Source: JBBFMJ01 sp037441225 (GTDB lineage: Bacteria > Acidobacteriota > Thermoanaerobaculia > UBA2201). From it: a stretch of DNA of 15,729 nucleotides. Below are positions 7,540 through 14,849 of this stretch, piece by piece. The DNA lies in NCBI GenBank assembly GCA_037441225.1, contig JBBISU010000073.1, positions 1 to 15,729 of the forward strand, in the 5' to 3' direction. Within the stretch, counting starts at the first letter, position 1; every line of letters starts with the position of its first letter. The notes under the pieces are model-generated. The model worked only from the letters and a program-made list of their open reading frames with translations. It was not told where the DNA came from and did no database searches. The position numbers and the translations under genes are program-made.

Positions 7540-8524
7540 ATTTAATATCCAATCCCTTCCATACAATATTATAAGGCAAAACCTCTCCTTTGAGCAAATT
7601 TAAATTATTTTTAAAAGTTTCTTTTCTTTCTTCTGGTACTAAAAAACAAATACTCCCACCACCTGCTGCTCCACAGGGCTTCCATCCCCATACACCAACC
7701 TTTTTTGCAACCTCTATTGCTTTATCAATTTCAGGGTGGTTAAAGGAGGAGGACAATTCCTTTCTTGAATCCCATTCTTCCTTCATAAGGAGCCCTACTT
7801 TTTTGAAATCTCTTTTCTTAATAAAATTATACATATCATTTGTAATCCTTGAAATTTCTTTTAAATTTTTCCAAACAAAGCCATCTTTTTTTTCAATTGC
7901 TTTCTTTATAACATCAAAATTTTGTGAGCCCGAATGGTGTTTTACACCTGTATTATATATTAAAATATATTTTTCTATTTCCTTCAAGCCTTTTATTTTT
8001 TCTATCCTTTCCTTTCCAAGTTCATAATTAATGCATAAAATTCCACCATACAAAGGTGGATAAAAATCTTGAGTTCCCGTTGGATAACCCATATTCTTTG
8101 CTTCCAAATCTTTCCCTAAGGATATTAAAAAACTATTTGATACCTTTTTATCAAAAAGAAAAAATAAACCTTTTAAAAGACACATAAGAAGGGAAGAAGA
8201 ACCACCAAGCCCTGAAAATTTTGGTGGAACCTTTAAAATCTCAATTTTAATTCCTTTTAAATTAAAATAAGAAAAGACAAGGGCATATAATTTAAACTGA
8301 CCCTCCATCATTTGTTTTAAATTTTTAAACTCAAAAACTTTCTCTTCTTCTTTTATAAAAAAATTTGAATTTAAAAGAGAAATTTTTATCTCTACATATC
8401 CATCTATTGCAAAATTTATTGTCTTTGGTTTTTCATAAAAGCAAAAAAGAGGCCAGATATCAAGGGTTCCACCAGATAAGTCAACCCTTGTAGGTGCTTT
8501 AATCAATAGTTCCTTTTTTTTCAA
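7526..8524 (-). CDS. GHMP-family small-molecule kinase
   Basis: An ATP-dependent kinase of the galactokinase/homoserine/mevalonate/phosphomevalonate fold. The N-terminus has APTRVDLSGGTLDIWP, motif 2 is PPKFSGLGGSSS (about 101-111 from the TTG at 8524), PTGTQDFYPPLYGG holds the likely catalytic Asp (about 153), and motif 3 is GWKPCGAAGGGS (about 281-291). The overall pattern is closest to the D-glycero-D-manno-heptose 7-phosphate kinase-like branch, so a sugar or polyol phosphate substrate is possible, but substrate cannot be read from sequence. The ATG at 8551 has no ribosome site. TTG codons at 8524 and 8506 each have AGGA upstream and give the usual short N-terminus, so the start is uncertain. 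It overlaps the radical SAM gene upstream and the ATPase gene downstream. Confidence 0.85.
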   Translation of the reverse strand: MKKKELLIKAPTRVDLSGGTLDIWPLFCFYEKPKTINFAIDGYVEIKISLLNSNFFIKEEEKVFEFKNLKQMMEGQFKLYALVFSYFNLKGIKIEILKVPPKFSGLGGSSSLLMCLLKGLFFLFDKKVSNSFLISLGKDLEAKNMGYPTGTQDFYPPLYGGILCINYELGKERIEKIKGLKEIEKYILIYNTGVKHHSGSQNFDVIKKAIEKKDGFVWKNLKEISRITNDMYNFIKKRDFKKVGLLMKEEWDSRKELSSSFNHPEIDKAIEVAKKVGVWGWKPCGAAGGGSICFLVPEERKETFKNNLNLLKGEVLPYNIVWKGLDIKYANR

Positions 8525-9995
8525 ACTTATTCCTGTATGTAGGACCTGCATTGTAAGAACAAAAGGGATATGCTTTCCCGTCTTCTCCTACATAGTGTAC
8601 TACGCACCTTTCTAACCTTTCTAATAAATAATTATAATTATCCATAAAATGCATACCTGCTGCTAAAAATAATCTCCAGGGGTACCTGTTTTTCTTTGCA
8701 ATCCCAAAACTTTTAGAACCTGTTAAGCCATCAAAGATTTTTAAAAGCTCCAAAGCACCAATAGGTGAATCTTTGTATTTATATTTATATAAAAGTTTTC
8801 CAAAATTTAAAGCACTTTTTATCTTCCAATAGCCATATCTTTTCTTTTCTTTTTCTATTTTAAAGTGAAGTTCTGATAATATTCCATCCCAGTCAAAAAT
8901 CTCTGGAAGAGGAATAAAATTTTTTGTCTTTTCATCAACTAACAAATATGTTCCAAGACCACATAAAGGATGGCAGGAACATTCCATAACCTTTGGAGAG
9001 AAGGGTGTTTTTCTCGTTAAATTAATAAGTTTTGAAATAGGAAGGATTGAAGACAAAGGATAAAAATCCCTTAATTTCTTTAATTTTCCGCCTGTTGTCC
9101 TTTCTAAGTCCTCTGTTAGATGGGATATTGTATATCTTTTTTGTATTCTTTCTTCATAAGGAACCCTACCTGTAAAACTTAAAGGTTGAAAACTAATTCC
9201 AACAACAGTATCAATATTTTCAAGGGCATAATTTAATATCTTTCCCACTTGATCTCCATTTAAACCTTTTACAAGGGTTACAACCAATATTACTCTCAAA
9301 CCTGCCTTTCTACAATTTTCAATAGCAGCATTCTTTATATCCATAAGGGCTTCACCTCTTGTCAATTTCCATACCTCATCATCTACCCCATCAAATTGAA
9401 GATAAAGTCCTTTCAAGCCAGCTTCTTTTGCTTTGATTGTAAAATCCAATGACTTCCCAAATTTTATCCCATTTGTAACTGCTTGAATCCAATAAAAGCC
9501 AACTTCCTTTGCAATGGCAATTGATTCAAAAAAATATGGAGATATAGTTGGTTCACCACCAGAAATTTGGAGGACAGCCATTTGCCCTCTATTTGGCTTA
9601 ATACTTTTTAGCATAAATCTTATTTTTTCAGGTTTAAGAAATAACTTTTCCCCTTCATTTGAAGAAGCAAAACAAAAGGGACACTTTAAATTACAGGAAT
9701 TTGTTAAATCAATATTTATAATAGATGCTGCACTTTTATGGTACCCGCACAAACCACAATTCTCAGGGCAATTTTCATTTGAAGTTCCTTTTTCTAAAAA
9801 AGAGGAAAATTTTAATGTCTTTTCAAATAAATTAACATCAGAATAAAATAAATCTTTGAAATCGCCATGTTCTGGACAGGTTTTATTTAAAAAAACATTG
9901 TTTCCTTCATAGTTAAAAATTGCTTCTATACTTCTTAAACATTCAGGACAAATGGAATTTAACTTTTTTTCCAAATATAAAGGATTAGTCGCCAT
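8499..9995 (-). CDS. Radical SAM enzyme of the Tes / MJ0619 family
   Basis: A 498-residue radical SAM protein. Numbered from the ATG at 9995, the SAM cluster is Cys101-x3-Cys105-x2-Cys108 in TNSCNLKCPFCFA, followed by the GGEP motif near 146-149. The N-terminal part carries Cys16-x2-Cys19, Cys40 with EHG, and Cys76, Cys80, Cys83 (CGLC). The C-terminal part carries Cys339, Cys341, Cys345, Cys464 and Cys479 within conserved-looking HFMDNYNY and PFCSYN segments. This multi-cluster layout and length match archaeal tetraether lipid synthase (Tes, the MJ0619 family) and the related bacterial membrane-spanning lipid synthases, which join lipid tails by C-C bond formation. Assignment to that reaction is inference; other family members may act on other substrates. 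AGGAG lies six bases before the ATG, overlapping the end of the PHP gene by 11 bases. Confidence 0.85.
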   Translation of the reverse strand: MATNPLYLEKKLNSICPECLRSIEAIFNYEGNNVFLNKTCPEHGDFKDLFYSDVNLFEKTLKFSSFLEKGTSNENCPENCGLCGYHKSAASIINIDLTNSCNLKCPFCFASSNEGEKLFLKPEKIRFMLKSIKPNRGQMAVLQISGGEPTISPYFFESIAIAKEVGFYWIQAVTNGIKFGKSLDFTIKAKEAGLKGLYLQFDGVDDEVWKLTRGEALMDIKNAAIENCRKAGLRVILVVTLVKGLNGDQVGKILNYALENIDTVVGISFQPLSFTGRVPYEERIQKRYTISHLTEDLERTTGGKLKKLRDFYPLSSILPISKLINLTRKTPFSPKVMECSCHPLCGLGTYLLVDEKTKNFIPLPEIFDWDGILSELHFKIEKEKKRYGYWKIKSALNFGKLLYKYKYKDSPIGALELLKIFDGLTGSKSFGIAKKNRYPWRLFLAAGMHFMDNYNYLLERLERCVVHYVGEDGKAYPFCSYNAGPTYRNKFEKKGTID

Positions 9996-10842
9996 TAACA
10001 ACTCCTTTTGACTGAAAATAAATCTTTCTCAAATATATCCTGTTGAGTAAAATCAAAAAGAAAGGTAAACCTAAGAGAGTGAAAGGGATTCCAAAAAAAG
10101 TTAGAAACGGAATTATCTTTGGATTATTTTTAATTGTCTCTTTTGAAAAGCAAAACCTTATATATGAAAAGATTGAAAAATATACATCAAATATTTGAGA
10201 AGAAAAAGTGGCACCTTTTCCATAAAAACCAACAGGGCTAAAAGGCAAATCTAAAAAGGTATAACTGGAAGCTAATCTATAAGGATTATGTGCATCAGAT
10301 CCAGCTATAAGCAAAGGTTTCTTTTTTAAATCCTTTAATATTGAATAAATTAAAATACTATGGGATTTAGGCAGAGAGCCATTCCAAATCTCCCATAATT
10401 CAAATTTTTGCAAAGAAAATTCCCAAAACTTTTGCAAATTTTTCTTTTTTATTGGGAAACTAGCTGGGTGAAATAAAGCATAAGGAATTTTTTCCTTCTT
10501 TAAATAATTTATCAAATCCAGACAGTTATCCTTTAAAATTTGGATTTCTTTGTGTTTTTTTTCATCTATATAAAAAACACCAATATGAACCTTTGCTTCT
10601 GCTTCTTTAATATAACTTGTAACTTCTTCAGAAATAATAAAATCCCTTAAATCTGGATATTTGTTTAAAAGATAAAGGCAACCATCAATTGTATCATGGT
10701 CTGTAAAGGTTACATAATCCATCCCTCTTGATTTTAAAATAGAATAAGCAATCTCTGGTTTTGTTACTGCATCTGAGGCGGTATAACTTTTAAAGGAAGG
10801 TGATGGTGAAAAGCTTGTATGGCAATGGAGGTCAATTTTCAA
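9985..10842 (-). CDS. PHP-domain phosphoesterase with C-terminal membrane helix
   Basis: A metal-dependent phosphoesterase of the PHP family. Numbered from the TTG at 10842 (285 residues), the metal-binding motifs are DLHCHTSFS (His6, His8), TDHDTIDG (Asp48, His49, Asp50), SEEV (Glu72), His86, HPAS (His125) and GSDAH (Asp183, His185), so the active site looks complete. The catalytic domain ends near 235. A hydrophobic helix with Pro and Gly (about 244-267) and a basic tail follow, which should tether the enzyme to the inner face of the membrane. The TTG has AGGTGA five bases upstream; a GTG at 10851 would add three residues but lacks a site. It overlaps both neighbours by 11 bases. The substrate is unknown; the membrane tether and the lipid-type radical SAM neighbour suggest a membrane-associated phosphate ester. 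Confidence 0.83.
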   Translation of the reverse strand: MKIDLHCHTSFSPSPSFKSYTASDAVTKPEIAYSILKSRGMDYVTFTDHDTIDGCLYLLNKYPDLRDFIISEEVTSYIKEAEAKVHIGVFYIDEKKHKEIQILKDNCLDLINYLKKEKIPYALFHPASFPIKKKNLQKFWEFSLQKFELWEIWNGSLPKSHSILIYSILKDLKKKPLLIAGSDAHNPYRLASSYTFLDLPFSPVGFYGKGATFSSQIFDVYFSIFSYIRFCFSKETIKNNPKIIPFLTFFGIPFTLLGLPFFLILLNRIYLRKIYFQSKGVVNGD

Positions 10843-11182
10843 TTTTTTCACCTTTTAAAAAAGTTATATAAAGCATAACAAGGATAGAAACAATTGATAA
10901 CTTAATCAAAAGATCCTTATAACCTGTAAGGAAAAAATATCCCAGCGAAAATATAACTGGGATTTCTGCCAAGGTGAAGGCAAAAATTTTCTTTTGAAAG
11001 GTTTTAAATTTTGCAAAATATAAAGAAAGTAAAAAAATTAAAAAACTTAAAATAAAAATTATATTACTTATATCTTTTTTAGAAACAAAAGATGGCTTAA
11101 TAGTATCTTTTAAAAAAATTGCAATGGCTAAATAAATACAAACAGAAAAAATGAATGAAAATCCAAAAACTATATCTCTCAT
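10832..11182 (-). CDS. Small four-helix membrane protein, unknown function
   Basis: A 116-residue hydrophobic protein with four predicted membrane segments (about 4-24, 38-57, 67-86 and 91-109) joined by short Lys-rich loops. No enzyme motif or recognised family is visible. Its ATG shares four bases with the RNase PH stop codon (ATGA), and GAGGGG lies about nine bases upstream, so translation is coupled. The end overlaps the start of the PHP gene by 11 bases. This tight packing suggests it serves the membrane-tethered PHP enzyme or the lipid-type radical SAM enzyme, for example as a partner or anchor, but that is only an inference from position. Confidence 0.75.
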   Translation of the reverse strand: MRDIVFGFSFIFSVCIYLAIAIFLKDTIKPSFVSKKDISNIIFILSFLIFLLSLYFAKFKTFQKKIFAFTLAEIPVIFSLGYFFLTGYKDLLIKLSIVSILVMLYITFLKGEKIEN

Positions 11183-11952
11183 AAAATATACCCCTCTGGC
11201 AGAAATTCTTGTAAATCCTTTGGAAGAGAAGAAATCCTATCCATTAAAATCCCTTTCATTTTTTTAATAATATTTTCAATTCCTTCAAATCCTACCTCGA
11301 GCATCTCATTAAATGTAGATAAAGAATAAGGCGAATTTTCTGCAAATGCCTGAATGTCTAAAAGGTGTCCACTTTCTGTTATTGCCAAATTTAAATCTAC
11401 ATCTGCTTGTTTGTCCTCTTCATAATCTGGATCCAAATAAATTTCCCCTCCAATTAAACCTACAGATATAGCACCAATATACTCTTTTAGGGGCCATTTT
11501 AATATTAGCCCTTCCTTTAAATATTTAATCATTGCAAGATTTAATGCCAGAAAAGCACCATTGATTGCAAGAGACCTTGTTCCTCCATCTGCTTGCAATA
11601 CATCACAATCAACCCACAGTGTCCTTTCAGGTATCAAGTTTAAATTTGTTATAGCTCTTAAAACTCTTCCTATCATCCTTTGAATTTCATAGCTTCTTCC
11701 CGAAAACCTCCCCTTATGTATATCCCTCTGGATCCTTGGTTCCCCTGCCCCGGGAAGCATTGAGTATTCTGATGTAATCCATCCCTTTCCCTGACCCTGC
11801 AAAAATTTTGGAACATTTTCTTCTAAGGTAACAGTGCATAAAACTTTTGTATCGCCCATTTCAAGCAAAACGGAACCATCTGGATATTTGAGATAGTCCA
11901 GATAACAGTTTAATGGCCTCAGCTCTTGAAGAGCCCTACCGTTTTTACGCAT
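11179..11952 (-). CDS. rph: Ribonuclease PH
   Basis: A phosphate-dependent 3'-5' exoribonuclease that trims tRNA 3' ends, normally as a hexamer in the cytoplasm. The 257-residue sequence matches the family from end to end: RKNGRALQELRP at the start, GWITSEYSMLPGA (57-69), the GRFSGRSYEIQRMIGRVLRA stretch with the phosphate-binding Arg86 region, DCDVLQADGGTRS (115-127), the acidic YEEDKQADVDLN segment (177-188), and the final FNEML. The C-terminal DIQAFAENSPYS varies slightly from the common EVQGTAE form. The ATG at 11952 has no ribosome site and lies only eight bases after a good -10 box, so the mRNA is probably leaderless or nearly so. It is the first gene of the long leftward operon. The frequent partner rdgB is absent. 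Confidence 0.96.
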   Translation of the reverse strand: MRKNGRALQELRPLNCYLDYLKYPDGSVLLEMGDTKVLCTVTLEENVPKFLQGQGKGWITSEYSMLPGAGEPRIQRDIHKGRFSGRSYEIQRMIGRVLRAITNLNLIPERTLWVDCDVLQADGGTRSLAINGAFLALNLAMIKYLKEGLILKWPLKEYIGAISVGLIGGEIYLDPDYEEDKQADVDLNLAITESGHLLDIQAFAENSPYSLSTFNEMLEVGFEGIENIIKKMKGILMDRISSLPKDLQEFLPEGYIL

Positions 11953-11960
11953 AATTTAAT

Positions 11961-11989
11961 AATATAACTTAAAAAAATCAAAAAATCAA
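11961..11989 (-). promoter_or_regulatory. Promoter of the leftward operon (leaderless rph)
   Basis: On the minus strand, TTGATT (11984-11989) is followed after exactly 17 bases by TATATT (11961-11966). The rph ATG is only eight bases beyond the -10 box. A normal start site would fall on or within a base or two of the ATG, predicting a leaderless transcript. Confidence 0.55.
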
Positions 11990-12255
11990 ATTTTGGCAAA
12001 TTAAGAAATTATTATCAAAATTTTTTTATTTAAAAAGGCATACAAAATAAGACCTTAAATTCTAAATTTGTCTTAATAATGTTATTCAAGGGCTACTCAT
12101 ATAATTAAATAATTTATAAGGACTTAAAGGTTTTTTCAATAAAAAAAATTTAATTTGTTTAACAATAAATATCGCTTTATATAAATTATTGTCTAAAAAG
12201 AAAATTAATAGATTTATTAAAAATTATTTTTTTATAAACGAAATTAATATTTTAG

Positions 12256-12264
12256 TGGTATAAT
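12256..12264 (+). promoter_or_regulatory. Extended -10 promoter of pstS (leaderless)
   Basis: TGGTATAAT is a perfect extended -10 element (TG, one base, TATAAT). The A of the pstS ATG lies exactly seven bases after its last T, where transcription would normally begin. No ribosome site fits in the six-base gap, and no convincing -35 hexamer is present, as expected for an extended -10 promoter. Confidence 0.6.
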
Positions 12265-12270
12265 TTTTGT

Positions 12271-13152
12271 ATGGTATTTTTTATTACTTTATTATTTGCT
12301 TCAAAAGTTTCAATTTCCGTGTCAGGTGCCTTTGCCCTTTATCCTTTAATGGTAGAATGGGCAGAGGAATACAAAAAACTTAATCCAAAAGTTGAAATCT
12401 CAGTTCAAGCAGGTGGTGCTGGAAAAGGAATGACTGATCTTTTAAATGAAATAGTTGATATTGCAATGGTTTCAAGGGAAATTTCAAAGGAAGAAGAAGG
12501 AAAAGATGCTTTAAAGATTGCTGTTTGCAGGGATGCAACCCTCCCAATTATATCTTCTAAAAATCCTTATCTTGATTTAATCCTTAAAAAAGGAATTAAA
12601 AAAGATGAGTTTGTTGATATTTTTACTTCCAAAAAAAAATACTGGAATGAAACTTTAAATATAAAAGAAAAAAAAGGAATAAATGTTTATACAAGATCCG
12701 ATGCTTGTGGAGCAGGAGAGACCTTTGCTTTATTCTTAGGACTACACAAGGAAGATTTGGAAGGTATTGGCATATATGGAGATCCACAAATAGTTGAATC
12801 TGTTGGAAGAGACCCCTTTGCAATTGGATATGCAAACATTGGATTTATTTATGAAAAAAACACAAACAAACCACATAATAACATTACTGTTTTGCCCATT
12901 GATTTAAATGGTGATGGGAAAATAACAGAAGAAGAAAATTTTTATAATCAAAGACCTGAAATTTTAAAAGCAATAAAGGAAGGAAAACTTCCCTCTCCTC
13001 CTTCCAGAAACCTTTATCTTGTTGTAAAAAAAGGAAAAGTCAAGAAAGAAATTGAAAAATTTATAAGATGGATTTTAAAGGATGGGCAAAAAGTTGTTGA
13101 AAAAGCTGGATTTGTGAAGATAGAAATAAAAGAAGATACGATTAGATTTTAA
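12271..13152 (+). CDS. pstS: Phosphate ABC transporter substrate-binding protein
   Basis: The periplasmic phosphate receptor for the PstCAB importer encoded downstream. The 293-residue protein has a very short signal-like start (MVFFITLLFAS) with no basic residue, then SGAFALYPLMVEWAEEY, AGGAGKGMTD (47-56), DIAMVSREI (63-71) and TRSDACGAGETF (141-152), which are the phosphate-loop regions of the PstS fold. GAF and GGAGKG replace the usual GST and GSG forms; I recall this variant from a recognised subfamily. Near the C-terminus D211LNGDGKITEEE222 fits a calcium EF-hand loop (Asp211, Asn213, Asp215, Thr219, Glu222), followed by SPPSRNLYLV. An in-frame TAG at 12253 excludes a longer start. It overlaps pstC by one base. 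Phosphate control is expected but no Pho box is seen. Confidence 0.9.
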   Translation: MVFFITLLFASKVSISVSGAFALYPLMVEWAEEYKKLNPKVEISVQAGGAGKGMTDLLNEIVDIAMVSREISKEEEGKDALKIAVCRDATLPIISSKNPYLDLILKKGIKKDEFVDIFTSKKKYWNETLNIKEKKGINVYTRSDACGAGETFALFLGLHKEDLEGIGIYGDPQIVESVGRDPFAIGYANIGFIYEKNTNKPHNNITVLPIDLNGDGKITEEENFYNQRPEILKAIKEGKLPSPPSRNLYLVVKKGKVKKEIEKFIRWILKDGQKVVEKAGFVKIEIKEDTIRF

Positions 13153-14012
13153 TGTTTCTTGCAAAAATAAAGAAAAATTTAATAAATTTATATATATTGC
13201 TGCCTTTTTTTCTCTTTTTAATCATTTTTTTTTATCTTTTAATAAATTCCTTTGATTTTTTAAAAGGAAGAGATATTTTTAAAACTTTATTTAGTTCAAA
13301 TTGGAAACCCTTGAAAGGAAATTTTGGCTTTTTGCCTTTCTGGTTTTCTACATTTTATGTAACCTTACTCTCTGCTATAATTTTTATTCCTATGGGGCTT
13401 TTAATTTCAATTTACATTTCAGAATATTCAAGCAAAAGATTTAAAAACTTTTTAAAACCAGTTTTTGATGTTTTAAGTGCCATACCTTCTGTTGTTTATG
13501 GGTTATGGGGCTTTACAGCCATTGTTCCTTTTGTTTCAAATCTGGGAAAAATTTTTGGAATTCAGACTTCTGGTTTTAGCATTCTTTCTGCATCAATTGT
13601 TTTATCCTTGATGGTTCTTCCTTTTATGATTAGTTTATGTATATCTTTGTTTGAAATGGTTCCTTTTTCTTTAAAGGAAACTGTTTTATCCTTAGGAGCA
13701 ACTAAATTTGAAATGATTGAAAAGGTATTAATTCCGGAGTGCAAAAAGGGAATTATTGCAAGTATATTTTTATCTTTTGGGAGAGCAATAGGTGAAACAA
13801 TGGCAGTGATGATGGTTATAGGTTGCACTATTAAAATACCAAAAACACCCTTTGATCCTGCCTATCCTATTCCTGCATTAATTGCAAATGAATTTGGAGA
13901 AATGATGAGCATTTCTTCCTACAAAGGTGCTCTTTTGTTTTCTGCTTTTTTGCTGAATTTATTTGTTCTTATTTTCCATTTCCTTTTCAGAAAAGCATTC
14001 TTAAAGGAATAA
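13152..14012 (+). CDS. pstC: Phosphate ABC transporter permease PstC
   Basis: One of the two inner-membrane channel subunits of the phosphate importer. The 286-residue protein has an N-terminal membrane helix (about 12-34), an external segment, and a five-helix permease core beginning near 65. It contains the family AIPSVVYGLWGF stretch (110-121) and the cytoplasmic EAA loop EMVPFSLKETVLSLGATKFEM (168-188) with FGRAIGETMAV (209-219), which docks onto the ATPase. The ATG shares one base with the pstS stop (TAATG), and no strong ribosome site is visible, so translation is likely coupled to pstS. Length and motif order are normal for PstC. Confidence 0.94.
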   Translation: MFLAKIKKNLINLYILLPFFLFLIIFFYLLINSFDFLKGRDIFKTLFSSNWKPLKGNFGFLPFWFSTFYVTLLSAIIFIPMGLLISIYISEYSSKRFKNFLKPVFDVLSAIPSVVYGLWGFTAIVPFVSNLGKIFGIQTSGFSILSASIVLSLMVLPFMISLCISLFEMVPFSLKETVLSLGATKFEMIEKVLIPECKKGIIASIFLSFGRAIGETMAVMMVIGCTIKIPKTPFDPAYPIPALIANEFGEMMSISSYKGALLFSAFLLNLFVLIFHFLFRKAFLKE

Positions 14013-14015
14013 AAT

Positions 14016-14849
14016 ATGAACAGATATTTGAAGGAAAAGTTTTTTTTGATATTAATGAAAATTTCCTTTTATCTTTTCATTTTTATGGTAATTTCGTTGT
14101 TTTTTTCAATATTTCTTAAGGGTATATCTTATTTAAATCTTGAGATGGTCACATCAAAACCAGCAAAGGGATTTTATTTAGGTGGTGGTGGTGGGATTCT
14201 TCCTTCTATTGTTGGATCACTTGTATTAGCTTTTTTTTCAACCCTTTTAGCATTTTTAATATCCCTTCCTATGGCTATCTTTTTAAATTTATATTCAAAA
14301 AAAAGGTTTTCAAATTTTATAAGAAATTTTTTTGATTTATTATGGGGAATTCCTTCCATTGTCTATGGGATATTTGGATTTTTTATAATGGTTTACATTG
14401 GATTAAAAGCATCCATTCTTTCAGGAATAATAACCTTAACCTTTGTTATATTTCCATTAATCTTAAGAAGTTTGGATGAACTTCTTCAAAATGTTCCATT
14501 TACTTTAAAAGAAGCAAGCTTATCCCTTGGCTTGAACAAATTTCAAATGGGGATAAAAGTATTTTTAAAGGCAATTGCTCCTGGTGCTTTAAGCTCAGTT
14601 CTTATTTCTTTTGGAAGAGCAATTGGGGATTCTGCTTCAATTTTATTTACTGCTGGTTTCTCAGATAATTTTCCCACCTCTCTTTTTTCACCTACCTCTT
14701 CCCTCCCCCTTGTTGTATTTTATCTTTATTCAAGTCCTGATAAAGATGTCTCAAGGAGAGCATATGCTGCATCAATTATTTTGATAATAATTTCCATTTT
14801 AATTTCAATAATTTCAAGGAGGATAGGAAAAAGAATTTATGGAAAATGA
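14016..14849 (+). CDS. pstA: Phosphate ABC transporter permease PstA
   Basis: The second channel subunit of the phosphate importer. The 277-residue protein has TM1 at about 12-34, then a glycine run GGGGGILPSIVGSL (56-69) typical of PstA, five further helices, LLWGIPSIVYGIFGF (108-122), and the EAA loop NVPFTLKEASLSLGLNKFQM (159-178) with SFGRAIGDSASIL (198-210). The usual GETAP of PstA is GDSAS here, a mild change at the ATPase contact. AAAGGAA lies about seven bases before the ATG and overlaps the pstC stop, three bases from the start. The C-terminus overlaps pstB by 11 bases, so the subunits should be made in step. Confidence 0.94.
   Translation: MNRYLKEKFFLILMKISFYLFIFMVISLFFSIFLKGISYLNLEMVTSKPAKGFYLGGGGGILPSIVGSLVLAFFSTLLAFLISLPMAIFLNLYSKKRFSNFIRNFFDLLWGIPSIVYGIFGFFIMVYIGLKASILSGIITLTFVIFPLILRSLDELLQNVPFTLKEASLSLGLNKFQMGIKVFLKAIAPGALSSVLISFGRAIGDSASILFTAGFSDNFPTSLFSPTSSLPLVVFYLYSSPDKDVSRRAYAASIILIIISILISIISRRIGKRIYGK

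Larger units (their letters stand above)
11953..12270. promoter_or_regulatory. AT-rich divergent promoter region
   Basis: This is the only long internal non-coding stretch, shared by the divergent rph and pstS operons. It is extremely AT-rich and holds a promoter at each edge. An imperfect dyad is present, TAAGAC (12048-12053) against GTCTTA (12070-12075), with A/T-rich inner pairing. A second rightward promoter-like pair is TTGTTT (12155-12160), 17 bases, TATATA (12178-12183); its -35 overlaps a TTGTT/AACAA dyad. I see no match to the enterobacterial Pho box and no small RNA signature I can defend. Confidence 0.5.

Noticed and set aside
11953..12270. Classical Pho box upstream of pstS
   Set aside because: No pair of direct repeats resembling CTGTCAT at an 11-base spacing is present.
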